From contig ML133371.1 of the NCBI GenBank assembly GCA_003864495.1, positions 1 through 64,000 of the forward strand: DNA of 64,000 nt. The letters are read 5' to 3'. The notes under the pieces are model-generated. The model was not told the DNA's origin, searched no databases, and was given only the letters and a program-made list of their open reading frames with translations. This document shows, piece after piece, positions 42,349-56,232 of the stretch (position 1 is its first letter; each line of letters opens with the position of its first letter). Position numbers and translations under genes: made by a program. The DNA comes from Nemopilema nomurai. Its lineage: Eukaryota > Cnidaria > Scyphozoa > Rhizostomeae > Rhizostomatidae.

Positions 42349-45300
42349 GATTTTAGACAATATTTTAGACAATATTTTAGACAATATTTTAGACAAGTTT
42401 ACATTACACTGAAAGTACAACTCAATTGATAAGTGAAAGCCAATTTCTTATTGCTGCCAGACTCTAGAAACAGTTAAAATATATTGAATGGCTTTGTAAC
42501 AAAAACTTTTCTGAAAAAACTTAAACTGTAAGACAATGTTCATCACAGGGGATATATGGGGAGAATACCAAGCAACATTTGGTTGTTAGTTATTAATCAA
42601 AGAGAATAATCTAATATTTGTATGTCTTGCTTGGCATTAAAGCAATGCACAAAGTTGCTCTGAAGGTACGCTTTGGTGAAGTGATGCTATACTGTGTGGC
42701 AGCTGCTTTTCCCAGGGCACCAGAGGTGGACTGGTCCATCAACAAGCCCAACAGGCCCTCTTCAAATCTTGCAAAATGGCACCTTGTTGGCTAAAAAATA
42801 TTTTCCTCATTGAGGCTTTCTCTTTGATATTCCACCTTAGTGCTTATTTTTGGTCAATGAATAATTAGGGCTAGACATGTTCTGTTGGTAAAAATTCACT
42901 TCATGATTAAATGTCTTATTAACACCATTTGTACCTGGCCCCTAGTTTGTTGTGGGTGTTTGAAAATTTGAAGGAAGTCTGCCACTGCATGGCATCTTTT
43001 ACTTTAGGGGTCAGAAACAACTAAACAGAAATAAGGCTAAAAATCAGTTTTTGATTAAGCTATTGGCTGTCCTTACAAACAACCTTTTTTCATCAACCAA
43101 TTTTTCATAACTTTCTTAGACTTCAGGGAGAGTGGATCTACCTTAGTCGTAAATTGACATTTAGTGCAGGGCCTATAAATTGACATACCTTGCCATGGTA
43201 ACACAGAGACAATTGTCATTAATTCTACGTTTCTAGAAATTTTCTCTTTTCACCACTATCAGAGGCTTGTTTGGACTTTTGACTGTAACTTTCACTTTTG
43301 CAAACATGAAGCCATCAAAATAAATTACTACTTCAATGTGTAAGTGAAGTGTTTGTGTGTGTAAGTGCATTGTCTCTGTGTAAGTGTAAGTATATGCATT
43401 GATTACTGTAGCAGCAGACACAAACCTTTAACTGTAAACAAGGACCATGATTAATTTCAAAAGTTTTCTTCATTCAAAAGCATATGATTCTGAGCTTCTG
43501 TGCTCTCCCCCAACTGTTTGCAGGGCACTCCATCAAAGGCCCCTCCATCAATGCAAACCTCCATCACATTTGTAGATACCCTATCAAATGCTTTACCTCC
43601 ATGCCTAAGCCTATCGTTTTGTATATTCTTCAAGTCAACTTTCATTTTTTTATAATGGAACCCCATTTTCATAAAGAAATGGTTACCAAAATTTTTCATG
43701 GAACTACATATTTGATACGTGATATATAATCAAATTGACCGGGTGGACATTAGGGAAATTCCGAAGGAAACTTTCATGAATTGTTGAAGATAGGGTTTGG
43801 AACGACCCAAAGCAAAATTTTAGCTTGGCTAGCTAATGTAGCCAAGGAACGTGAAGTATAGAACATCACAAATAACTTCCCTTCACTCCTAGAGAGGTTG
43901 CTTTATAATCTCATTACATCGGTCGAACTGGAACTATAATAACCATATTAACCTACCTTGCACACAGTTTTCCAATCAGCAACTTTCAGAATCGAAATCG
44001 AAGATCATTCCAAGGTGCAGTACCTTTGAGTCCATCTTGCTGTGGTTCACCTGGCCGAGATGACGTTGAATTTTGGCGCGCAATGGAGCCTCATTTCCAA
44101 TCCCTACGACGGCATCTTTGTCCTCGTGAAAACCGTTTAAAATTTAGACCGAATGTAGGTATAAATGTAGAAATGTAGGTAATTTATACTTTATACCGTT
44201 CATAATTAAAACATATCGTGATTATGAATATTCACAGATTGTGGAACGGAAGAGTTTTCGGAAGTCGGCCGTAAGGGGTCTGAAAATATCCTGGAAGATG
44301 CTTTACAACGAAAGAAGATTTAAGGGGAGAATTATGGCTCCAGTCGGCAAGAAGCTGTAACAGCAAAACGTTCACCTAGTATATACTCCGAAACAAATAT
44401 AGTCATAACTGTAATGCTTGTTGTGAAGTAAAACGTCAAAGCAGAGAAGAATATTGTCTTACATATATTGTTTTAGTGGAAGTTTCAGTTATACAAAGCC
44501 TGTTTTCTGGCATTTTTAATGGTCTTGGTCTAGTTCTTTTGCAAGACCTCATTAAATTTTATTTGGACTTTTCTAAAAGAAGGTGCGAATTGGAAGCTGA
44601 TTGATGGCAAACCATGTGCTCTTCGAATAGCGTTTTTGAACCGCAATTGGCTGCATATTATGTTATCCCACAATTGCATACTCTGGTGCGTGTCGGATAA
44701 CAATCCAAAAATTATGTAATTATCCAAAAATTACGTTTCCGCTATTTCTAACGTCTCCATCGTTTATAAAGTGATCTCTAAGTGGTCGAGTGAAATAGTT
44801 TGCAACTAGAACTAGAAAACACTGTACAGTTGGACAAAGTCACATTAAACTAACATCGTGGTATGAATAAAAATAGAAGTAACAGGATTCAGCAGATAAT
44901 TCTATTATTTTACCTATGACGTAATATTCTTGTGTGCCATTACGTAATAATTTAGAAGCATCTTGTAGAACTGTGCAGCATCGAACTTAAAGGATCTTAG
45001 AAGCATCGTATCATGTCGTGCTCAGAACACTGGTCTTTAAACTAAGTACTTTAGTGGAAGGAATCTATGTTAACCTATATCATGTATTAGTTATTACTGT
45101 ACCTAGAATACAGACCTCTGAATGTTTAATCCATTGTTACTTTCATATAAAACTACGCCGGTAACTAGGCCTGATATCTAATACGTCTACAGATAGGCTA
45201 TTGGTCACTTTTTATCGACATCTGTACTCCGTTCTGTCTAATATTCGCTATGTTTTCAACTGAGGCTTCAGAACTTCTGTTTGAATGTCTCACGGGCAGT

Positions 45301-46194
45301 CTTCAGTAAATTCTAATTGATAATGAATTTTACAGAGGACAGAGAATTATTTGAGATTTTTAGCTGCAATGTGGTTATGTATTCAAATATGGTTATAACT
45401 AAGACATTTATCAAACTTTTGCTAAGTTGTTTTTTAAGAATCTTCTGGGGAATTAAACCAAATTTATTCTTAGCAAAACCTTATGACCGTAAGAAAATTT
45501 TACAAAAAATTCGAAAAAGAATGCTAATTATTTTAAAGACAAGGCTCGTAATTTGCTCGATCAACATGGTTGTATACTTCCTTTCCATCAAGTTTCAAAA
45601 AAATTGTTGAAAATTTAAGTCGATTAAAATTAAAAGTTGAGAGAATCTAATTGGCTCTCACATACAAAACACTTTCAATTCAAGGCCCTTGCAGTTCTCT
45701 AACTGTATGGTGAAGTTCATGTTGAGGCGTTATCCCGCGTGTGCAATCAAACGATCAGCAGCACTTGATATGTGCAAAGCTCACAGGACACTGTTCACGG
45801 GTCAATATGGTGTGATAGGTCATAGACCAAGGCCATATAAGGTAATAACGGAAACACACACACACAAACCCATGGGCGTAGTAGATATAACAGATTGTAC
45901 TGCAGTCAGCAACAATGATGAAAAAACAAGCTCCGAGAGGAAAGGTGTAATAAAGAGACAACCATTGTGTTGTGTTGAATAAAAATGATGCAATAAAAGA
46001 TGCAAGGAATGCAGTGAAAGTATCAAACATTAATGCATACTGTACAAGCTCTATCTAGCCCCTTCTCCTTTAAGCTCCCTCCTCTATGAAGACCCTTCTC
46101 TAAGACTGAAAAAATAATAGCTTTACGGTTAGTCTCCACCATCTTTGTCCTGAGGGTTCATTGAACAGAGAATCTTTGCAACAGACTGTCTTCC

Positions 46195-48564
46195 TTAAAC
46201 GGGGAAAGATGGTTTGGTCCACTGTGACCCCAGATGGATATTGCTTTGGTCCCCTGGTTGAATATTGTCGGAAGGAATTGATGCAGGTTGAAAATTGCCG
46301 GAAGGAATTACTGCAGGTTGAATATTGCCGGAAGGAATTGATGCAGGCTGAAATTGCCACTGTACTGACTGGTTAGGCAACACAATACCACCTGCATTGG
46401 CATCCGGCTGCGTCTGTGAAATCAACGCAATGGCATCATAAAACAACTTCGCGATTACTACAATTAAAATTCAAAATCTTCTTAGACCATGGTTCGTATA
46501 TAATGACTAAGAAAGAAGGGCTGTCTTGAAATGCATTTCTTAACCTGATTACCATATGTTCAGGTAATCAATTTTGTAGGACTTACGTACTAAGCTATTG
46601 TGTATTTATATAATTGAAACATACAAAGGATTGGTTGTGCGGTGCTTTGGTTTATGGAATCACGCGGCTCTGCTCATTCGTAAAACATGTCTTTGTAGTT
46701 CACCAGGTTCTTGACTTACTCAACATGATGCAATGGCGATTATTTGAATATAAGCAGATAGGGCAATTCCATGCTTCAAAAATAAAAATCAGACCTGAAC
46801 GCAGCGATTGAAGGGGCGATTAAAGCCAGAGAAAACTGGGGGACCATCACAGAAAATCCTTGGACAGTAATGTACGGAAACAATATATTCATCCTATAAT
46901 GCCTTACTTTAAGTATCCTAATCTTCTCGTTTTAAAAATTTTTAAGTGGAGAATTAATGCATGCGGCAGTTTGAATTCAATTCAATTCAATATGCCCGGG
47001 CAATAAATATTCAAGCTACACAATTTCCTATAATACCTTATTTTTTCCGAGCCTCAATATTCTTAAAAGTTTTCAATTCTGACCCTAAAATTATTCTAAA
47101 ACTGTTTTTGTCCAATACAAGATATGATTGTATTGTAATCAGGTTACACGGCTGTCAATGTCAGATAGCTTTTTAAAGGCCTATTGCAATACTGTTCCCA
47201 CCCATGACCCAAAATGTCGAAGGCGGTCGACAAATCGCTGCGTTCAAATGCGCTTTCAACAAGAAACCTTCACGTACTTGGGTGCGAACACGGTGTGCCA
47301 GAAACGAGCCATAAACTAACGATACCAAGAGGATGAAAGCAGCGGTGAAAAGGAAGGCCATTACGCCGATGGACAAATCTTTGCAGAATTCTAAAGATGT
47401 CAAATGAAGCAATGTTATCGCGAAAGCAAATGGTAATTGAGATAATCGAACGAAGACATACACGATAACTCTCTAAAGGAAAACTTAACCTTTGAACTTA
47501 ACCCGTGAACCATATTAAATGAGTGGGCAGAAATTTCGCGACTTTTGGCATTTTTCGCAAAATAAGCGAGATTTTTTGCTCGCGAAAATAAAGAAAGTTC
47601 TCGAAACGCCAAAGTTTTTCCATCAAATTTTTCTCGTTTCTTTAATCTTCTACGCCTGTTCTTTAATGACTACCAATCTTTTGTCTTTTGGGTATAGCAC
47701 TGCAAGCGCATACTAGTAAATTATGATTTTCTCCACTTGTCTTTAACTGCAAAATCTTTCAGGCGAAAATGCATTTCTTTGGTCGCAAAAGTTTTTGTCG
47801 CGATATTTGCAGACAAAATCTGCAAGTTATGACCTCAATTTTGCGATTTTCCGATTTTCCTTATGTAGAATCCCTCGCAAGTTAATTAGGGGGGGGATAG
47901 GACACTACATCTTTTACACTGTTATACATGGATAAACTTGATATCAACGTGGTAGCCATCATTGGTAAATCGCAATTCTAGATAGAAAGGATACTCCTGA
48001 AACTTCAAGTTACTTACCACTGGAGCATTTGCGGTATAAAGCGACAGTAGTTATACCATCCCACACGGTAAGACCAGCAATTGGAAAAAATGAATGAGGC
48101 ACGACAACCAGTACCTCAAAACCTGCAAAAAATTGTTGTGACAAATCTTATTTTCAAGTAGAAGCAAATGGCACAAGAGAGAACTACGAACAGTGCCACT
48201 CGTGTCGTATTACTTGGGCATATGTCTCCCTTATTTCTATTGGCACTTTAACATTCAATCGTTGAAGTATCAGATAGTACTAGTGTCAGTACAATAGACG
48301 TTTTCTGCAATGAACAAATGTATTCCATCAAACCTAAAGCTATGAACATGTTGTCATCCCCAATTTGGCACATCTTAGTCTCAGTTTGTTCAAATTTACA
48401 CACAAAATTCAACTGCATTTTAATTCACAAGGGCAGGTACCAATCCCTCTAGCTGTGCAAGACATTTTGTGTTAAGGATGGAGAGGTTCAAAGAGTGGCA
48501 TACATACATGAGTCCGTTCCTTCCTTGCTCCCGCATTGATTCCATTAATTCCACACCCCAAAAA
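46195..48564 (-). pseudogene. Gene D2: D-type four-TM gene with frameshift in exon 4
   Basis: Exons: 48564-48508 (57 nt), 48122-48018 (105 nt), 47390-47278 (113 nt), 46413-46195 (stop TAA). Splice sites are as in D1. Exon 4 lacks one base relative to D1 (GAATGAGG for GAGATGAGG on the plus strand), and the shifted frame ends at TAA within TM3. The D1 reading is taken as ancestral because it aligns with TM3 of the C genes (CLISFFPIAGL with CLVMFVPVAVV). Exon 6 has three 10-residue repeats. It is either a real pseudogene or a homopolymer-type error. Confidence 0.65.
46258..46347 (-). repeat. 30-bp coding repeat in D2 exon 6, 3 copies
   Basis: One unit fewer than D1, and the frame is preserved. 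Confidence 0.9.
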
Positions 48565-49651
48565 CTAGAGCATAAAGAAAAAGGTCATTTTGCGAATTAA
48601 AATCAGCCAATGCTTCAAAGTAGTCAAATTAAAACAGCTGAGACTGTTTTGTTTGACAAATTACGTATGCTGATAAGGTCCGAGCCATGATGATGATGAT
48701 GATAACAGCGATGATCATAAAGATGATGATTATGATGACATTATTATTATTATTTGACGAATACACTTTTTCATTTTTCCTTTTTTCGTTAATTTCTTTT
48801 AGTTGTGATTGTAATAGTATTTTTTTGTAAACCCAGGCTACCCACTTGCAAATTATCTTTGTAATAGTGAAATTTGTAATTGTAGTTTTAATTTAATTAA
48901 AAATAAAAGGTTTCCACTATTATCATAATATTTTCTTTAAAATGTGTCGCTCTCTCTCCATCGACCAAAAAAACAAACAGTTCTCTGATTTATAATCTTT
49001 CCAAAATTTTCATACGTACTACGTACTACATATTATGTTGCAAAAATTAACTCTGGGAAAATCCAGAATTATACCTTTTTTAATTTTGGCTGTTTTATCT
49101 ATTTTTTCATTTTTTCCTTCTACCTTACGATTGTTATAGTTTTTTCTTGTTTAATGGCATGAACTGAGAAACTGAATAAAAAGATCAAAAATCAAGGAGA
49201 GGTGGTTGACGAAAAATAGCTAATGCTGGGAGTGAATAAACAGTGACTCGAATGATAAAGTGTCACTGGCTGACAAACAGAGCGTAATAGCAGACAACTC
49301 TAATTGAATTTACACTGGAAGTAAAGTGTCCAAAAGATGTATAAGACATATTTTATGCAAGTATGGCATTCGCAGCTGTTTTGTTAAAATTAGAACTGTT
49401 TTGGAAACCGTTCATTTCTTTAGAAATCAGAAGGAAAGGTGTCTAGTGGGCAGAAGCTCGAAAAGATTAGAAGGACAAATAATAAGAGTGTTATGTTGTC
49501 AAATGAGTGTAGTTTTTTGCTTAATAAATGACAAAAAAATTTTGAAAATTTGATGGAGAACTACTGATGAAAACAGCCCTCTTATTATGTCAGCTTTTGA
49601 TTGTTTTCCGACGTTTGCATACTCTGAGGAGTGTCGGACGAAAAAGTACTT

Positions 49652-50150
49652 TAAAGCCGCTCTTACACGGTCAAATTTTGTCGAATTCGATAATGTCGAA
49701 TGACGTTTTTCTTCAGATTTGTCGAATCGAAAGCCCCTTTTACACGGTCAGATTTTGTAGAATCATGATAAGATTTTGTCGAATTGATAACAGGTAAACA
49801 CCTCAATTTTCAAAATGGATGAAGAGGTTGCCTCAGCTGCCATAGTTATCGCACTTGTATTAAAAGGATGAAGAAATCCTGCTCTTCATCGAAGGAAAGG
49901 ACTACACGAACTCAAAGATTCCACAAGCTATCTTCTTTCTCATATTCAGCAATAAACAATTATGTTTCTTCATTCTTATTGAACTTAGGCCGCATTGATT
50001 CCATGTTTCCTTTAAACAAACAAACTGAAACAATGCGGAAAATGGCAATTCGGGTGACGTAGCAGCGTGGGTGAGAAAATTTTTATTCATTCACCTTTCG
50101 ATTTGTCGAATGGAATAGGACACAATTCGACGCCTTAAAATGGTATTATG
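49652..50150 (+). mobile_element. Decayed PIF/Harbinger-like element, unit 3
   Basis: Identical in structure to the unit 2 copy: TTTGTCGAATC block, then the short MDEEVAS frame ending in a stop. Confidence 0.45.
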
Positions 50151-50973
50151 GAATAAAAGACTACGATAGTTTATAAGACCACATGATGGATGCTGCATTT
50201 TTGTTATTTCCTGCAAAGTTTTTTTTATTGTAAAAGAAGCAAAAAACTGGTACTTGGAAATGCAGCAAGCCCTTCGTGAGCTTTGTCGATTTCTTTGTCA
50301 GAGTTCAACAACGCATGCTACACTGTTTTCGCTTCCCTTTGATAACCTAGTAAAGTGAGCCATCAAACTTCCGCAGCGTGGGCTTCACCCCTTTCTTGAA
50401 AAAAAGGTGCCCCGTAAAATTACACCAAAGCAAGAGCTCAAGACAAGAGTCTCCATCGAGGGAAGAGACATGATATGACGCCATGAACATGCACATCACC
50501 GTCAATACTTAGGGTCTGATCTCTTGAAAACATGCTTCTCTCTTGCCAACTCATCAGAAAGCAAAATGTCTTAAAGAAATGCCTAGCTTTGGGAGCCTTG
50601 CTAAACTGGAAATATTTCGCCCTCAATGCTAAAAAGGGGTACAACGGCGACTCTTCGAGAATTCTGAAACAGCGGCTAGAAAGTCTCAGGAAACTGATCA
50701 AACATTTTAAAATGCCGAGAGAGCGAAAAATGATGTTTACATGAACGAACCAGCCAGTTTGCTTCCTCATTACAAAACGTGCAGAATTGCATGTTTCCCT
50801 TTTTCCCGTAATTACGACAATCAGCGTGCGTGCATTTATGATCGGCTTAACATAAATCACGGAAACAGAAAAGAAAGACCTATTGAGTTTACCAGTTCGC
50901 GTAAGAATTGAGAGAGAAAATTCACAGTTTTTATCAAGTCAACTTTAGAAGTGGAATAATTTTCACTACGCAA

Positions 50974-53184
50974 ATGGAGGAATTCACAAAATGTCAAGGT
51001 ATAGTTTGTTCATTCAAAAACTTTTTGCTTCACAAAATATCTCATAATGCGACTCACTTTTTGGTGAAATAGTGGCTGATATGTAGGCATGTGCACATGT
51101 CGAATAAAAGGTTCAAACATATTCTTGATAAACTCACCAAGAAATAACGACGACGAGCAGTAAAGAGAAAGCATTGGCTGCCAGCTAATAATTACAAAAT
51201 CCAACTGGAATGTGTTTTGTCTATTCCGATTTTGGGTCTTCGCTCTGCCAAAAACATCCCGCACAATAGTTTGAAAAAGTATTTTATAAGAAGGCTTGTC
51301 AACTTTTCTAGACATCAAACAGGAAACCTTGGCCTCGCAACAACGTTCTATAGTTGTTTCTGTGGAATTCGCACTACCAGAGGCGTACCGAAACAGTTTA
51401 CTCTCAGTTTATTATTAAGAGTAAACTGAAGGGCTGTTTCGGTTCGAATCGTCAGAGGGGTCGTGCGAATCGTCAGAGATTCTGTCCCTCTGATCACACA
51501 AGAATTGAACGACTCTGAGCGAAGTCGCAAGATTTTAGTGATTTTCAAAGTCTCATAAAATTGAAATTTGTACCTTGATAGTGGCGAAAGTTATTAAGAG
51601 TAAACTGAGGGCTGTTTTGCCAAAATCGAAATTTCGCTAGTTTTCAAACGCCGTCGTGATATTAAAAAAAATATGCGATGTTGCAGACTATGAAAAACAG
51701 CTAACCCTACGTTTACTCTTCTAAAGAAACTTAAAACGAAATTTGTAGCTTGCGTCTGTCGAAAGTTATAAAGTATAAACTGTGCGGTTGTTTTGGTACG
51801 AATCGTCAGAGCGAATCGTCCGAATCGTCAGGCCTATATAAGACAGTCTTTGTCTATTCCATCTCAATTTTCATTATAGTTTGCTCTGGGGTCGAAGCCA
51901 ATCAGGGAGCTGATCCCACCCACATTCCCCAGCAATCGCCATATTACAAATTATTTAATGGAAAATGAAATTATCATTGGACCTTTTTCAAGTTTCTTCT
52001 TAAGTTTATTCCTATTAAGAGTTTCTTAACTACTATGTTTAGCTTGTAATACTCAATTAATTATTAACAAGCCCCGCTACACAGGTCGCAACCCCTTGTC
52101 CGTATAAAAGTACCCACAAAAGCGTTTCCCTCATGGATAATACATCTGCTCTTACTTCCTGCCAGGGATTCTCCTCATTACTCTTGGGGTTGTCAAGACA
52201 GTAATTGGTGCATGTATACTGCTCTTGACACTGCTAGCAGTAGCTGCTTCTGGTGGTTTTTTGGGAGTATCATTTTTCATTGCATTTGCTGCTTCGGTGA
52301 GTTTAAACAGTATCCTTCAATGAATTCATAGTGAGGGTGATAGCTTTCTGCTTCTTAACAGCATTTACATAATGGGCAACATGTGCACAGGAGACAAGTA
52401 ACAACACTTGAGGTAGAATTTTGAAACTTTTGAAACAGCAGGCCAATATTAATTGTCAGCCATTCAGCTTGGCTCGAAACTCTCCTGATTAGGAGATTGA
52501 CGCCAGCATCATTTTCAATAAATGAGTCCTTCTTAGTAATGATGCCTACAATAATCGGTTTTCGTAGTCTCCATTCATATATGACCTCTGGACTCCACCC
52601 CACACCTCCTCCAATTAGTTGTAGTCTGACAGACCTTATTCTATGATGATTGAATCTATTGCATGCATATTATTAGTATTGACAAATTTAGCAATTTTTT
52701 GGTATGTTGCAACATGTGTTTTTGTAAGACTCACCTTGAGGATGTGAGAGCAGCCCAAAGTGGGCGTTGAAGAGAAATGCAGCTGACAATCCCCCGTTTG
52801 GTCCACGTCAACATGCACTACCCAACCAACTCCATCTATGGGTAGAAAGTACCAATACACTGAGTATCATTATATCACACAAGATGTCACATTTGAGACT
52901 ATGCCTTTCGTATCACCGAGTTTCGTGGTTTGTGGCTTTTTCAAAAAGGTATTTGGGGGTGTAGTGGCTCTTTGTCTACTTTCCATTGTCTCACCATGTC
53001 ATGCTGACACATCTTTTCTCGCTCCCCAGCCTAGCCTTTTCCATCCTCATTACATCACCATTTCATCATCCTCTCTCATTCCTTGTCAGCAAATTTATTC
53101 TTAGATTAATTAGTATAAATATAATTGTAAAGTCAGTCAGAGTCAGTCAGAAATAGAGCTACAGAACTCAACAGGCAACGCGTC

Positions 53185-53219
<35 letters not shown>

Positions 53220-54967
53220 CCTGGCTCCGTGTTCTCTGCACGTTAAACAAGACAACTTTGGCTCGGATCGTCCATAGAGGTTGAGCAACGCAGTCAGTGA
53301 AATCCTATTTCAACTCGTTTATACAGGGGTAGCGAATTGCTTTTTATATTCCGATTAGATGCAACGTTTTACTGCAAAACACGTAAACTCGGTTCGTTTC
53401 TTGCTCTAGTTTATACTTTGTGGAGTTGCAGGAATTATTGCTGGAGCCGTGAAAACAAAGCGTTCGGTAAGTTTGAGTTTATTTTTCAAATTTTCTTATC
53501 AAGTGTGCTTTTTGGTGAAAGACAATCGAATGTGACATTCAACTATTAGTTTTTGTATGTATGTATGTATGTATGTATGTGTGTATGTGTGTGTGTATGT
53601 ATGTATGTGTGTATGTTATGAATAATGTATAACTTTGGGAAAATCAGTTTATATGAAGCTCTGGAGTCACCTATTTTTATGCTGTGGTGGGAATACAAGC
53701 ACCAGGCACTACATCAAATTGATTCATCCAGCATTGCATAATACTCAATGGTGATTATACTTGCACCCAATTGGTTGACTAGTTCTGGACAGGGGGACTG
53801 GGTATGAATGACATCATAAACCTCAGGTCAATGAGAAATTTCGTGCATATGTGTTGTGACATCCCTATACAAGACAAAAGGTTCCAGCATCTGGAAATAT
53901 TGCATTTTATGGTTGAAATTGTCCCATGAACTAGACCGCCCTTAGCCCCTCATCAAATTAAGAAAGCTGCCCCCCCCCCCTCTTTTTAAGTGCTTTGACG
54001 CCTTGGGAGCATGGCTACTTACGCTAGCGTCACATTTAACGGACCAATGCTAAGTGGTCACTAAGTGGACATTGGTTGGCTCATTCACGTGGTTACATTT
54101 GCAGATCTTGCTCTACGGCATTTGCTGTCTAGTGATGTTCGTCCCTGTCGCGGTTGTCAGTGTGCTGGCTACGATTGGGGCCGCAGCCGCCATCGGCAAC
54201 ATAGCCAACATCAAGTGCAATGACACTCTGGAAATGTGCCGCTGCACTCACAATGCCACTTCACTGGAGTTTAAAGGTTTTGTTTCTGAACATTTTAATC
54301 ATCTGTCATTAAAATCAAGTGCTTCATCGATTGTTTGTTAAATTACATATTGGTGCCGTCGGAAGGAAATTCATATGAGGGGGGGGGACATTGTATTTGT
54401 TCTCATTCAGTACACAGTTCTAAAGGAAACATACTGCAGATTGACAGTTATTGAGAGGCTTCAGCCCCCCTCCCCAGCCCCCAGTTCCCGGGGACCTGCG
54501 TATATTCGTGCAGTTATGTTTTGTTAAGATTGCGTTCGCGTAAGTTTTTGTTCAAAGTATCTTTCAGCTCCTAGTACTATTTCACCTGTTTTGCAACAAC
54601 AACCACGGCTGTTTGGTTTCTATTGGGTAAAAACCAATCGAATGATAACTCTTACACGTTAAATTATGATGAACAGTAAACCTGTAGGATACTGGAATTT
54701 TTTCTTCCCCGCTGGATAAACATGGCCAATTTCCATCTTCCATTTGTATCACTTGCAATTCTATAAATAATCACGCACCACTTTTTCCTCATTACACTAG
54801 GATCATGCACTGAGCTTATTGCCAAGATGAAGGGATCGTTAATTGGCACGGTTGTATTTCTCTGGGGCTCATCCGTCTTGATTTTGGCATCAGCAATCTA
54901 CGGGATGTATTTGGCATGCTGTCGTCGTCGCAATTTCGTGCGTAGATCTCACTCAAAAAGTCTATAA
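50974..54967 (+). CDS. Gene C3: MS4A/CD20-like four-TM protein, complete, 5 exons
   Basis: Exons: 50974-50998, 52166-52296, 53410-53466, 54105-54276, 54801-54967 (stop TAA at 54965). The frame is open across all junctions and gives about 183 residues. It differs from C1 by a few substitutions (Ile to Phe in TM2, Ala to Val in TM3, Asn to Thr in the loop, Val to Gly in TM4). The Cys pattern, NATS site and basic tail are kept. Intron 3 has about 85 extra bases between the donor and the tetranucleotide tract, which move the microsatellite away from the splice site. Of the three C copies, C1 and C3 look functional. Confidence 0.78.
51208..51855. mobile_element. Right part of the foldback element, unit 3
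   Basis: Same truncated form as unit 2, with the central palindrome shortened by the same 8 bp. Confidence 0.8.
53184..53217. repeat. (CT)n microsatellite, C3 intron 2
   Basis: About 17 CT units, the longest of the three copies. Confidence 0.95.
53553..53620. repeat. (GTAT)n / (GTGT) tract, C3 intron 3
   Basis: Lies about 85 bp from the donor, separated from it by sequence absent in C1 and C2. Confidence 0.9.
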
Positions 54968-55802
54968 AGGCATTGAGTCATGATAAATGGAGAGCGTGTA
55001 CCCAAATTGCAAAAATTGCTGAGTCATTATGATAGCTCCGTTAATCTGATTGGCTGTCAAGCAAACTGCACACGTGATGTTTTAACCTCGCAGTTAATGT
55101 CTGATCACATGAAAGCCGATTTATCACATGAAAACAGACAACAGCCTGTGGAAAACCGCTATTTACCATGACTCAATGCCCTTAAAACTGTTGTTTTGCC
55201 ATAAACGCATAGGACTCTTTTTGCCACATTACTTTTATGTTTCTACAAACAAAATGCAAGCTCTTTCCTGAAAAATTTGCTCACACTCGAATAACAGTTT
55301 GCCGTAACCAATATTTTGAAAACAGAAAGTTGTCACTATTGCACGTCTTTTTCCCTTTTTAATACGTTCCTTGCCTAGGTACATTGCCGAAATTTATTAA
55401 TATTGCTCAATGAGTCAATAGGATGCATTTCAACTGAGGCACATATTTTGCCCTTTTTAATTCGCTTCGTGCCTAGAGACATTGCCGAAATCATTAGTAT
55501 TGATACTGTAAGAAGCAATTAATGATAGGAAGCATTTCAAATGTGGCCCCTGTGTATTGTGTCTTGCATTCTCAAGAGTGAATTGATTTTGAAATGCTCT
55601 GACTTGCAGCCTTTGGTGAATAGCAATGGATGCAGTCAAGAGATTCCGATCATCCTCTTTGAAGACATACCATCAAAAGCATGAGAGAAAAGTGCATGGC
55701 ATCTTTTAAGGGACGGTTCACCATTGATTGGACAATCAGACTTGTAGCGGATCCATCGCATTGCGAACAGACTGAGCTGATAGTATTTGTCGCAATATCG
55801 CC

Positions 55803-56232
55803 AATGCAAACAGTGAAGACAGTGATCACCAATGCAAACAGTGATCACCAATGCAAACAGTGATCACCAATGAAAACAGTGACCACAAATGCAAACAGTG
55901 ATCACCATTGAAAACAGTGATCACCATTGAAAACAGTGATCACCAATGAAAACAGTGATCACCAATTAAAACAGTGATCACCAATTAAAACAGTGATCAC
56001 CAATTAAAACAGTGATCACCAATGAAAACAGTGATCACCAATGAAAACAGTGATCACCAATGAAAACAGTGATCACCAATTGAAACAGTGATCACCAATG
56101 AAAACAGTGATCACCAATGAAAACAGTGATCACCAATGAAACAGTGATCACCAATTGAAACAGTGATCACCAATGAAAACAGTGATCACCAATTGAAACA
56201 GTGATCACCAATGAAAACAGTGATCACTAATG
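55803..56232. repeat. 19-bp GTGATCAC satellite, unit 3 (about 22 copies)
   Basis: Same order of spacer variants as unit 2 over most of its length, which supports a recent common origin of units 2 and 3. Confidence 0.95.

Larger units (their letters stand above)
38722..46194. other. Unit 2 intergenic between C2 and D2 ends
   Basis: Colinear with 21357-28046, and no gene is supported. It holds the arrays and MITEs listed separately, about 300 bp after the TTAA MITE (41576-41890) that unit 1 lacks, and about 70 bp near 44331-44400 also lacking in unit 1. Confidence 0.55.
33502..49660. repeat. Segmental duplication, unit 2 (genes C2 and D2)
   Basis: A 16.16-kb unit, almost identical to unit 3 and less similar to unit 1. 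Matching markers: 34815 with 50974 (C exon 1), 40838 with 57084, 47278 with 63516 (D exon 5). Confidence 0.92.
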
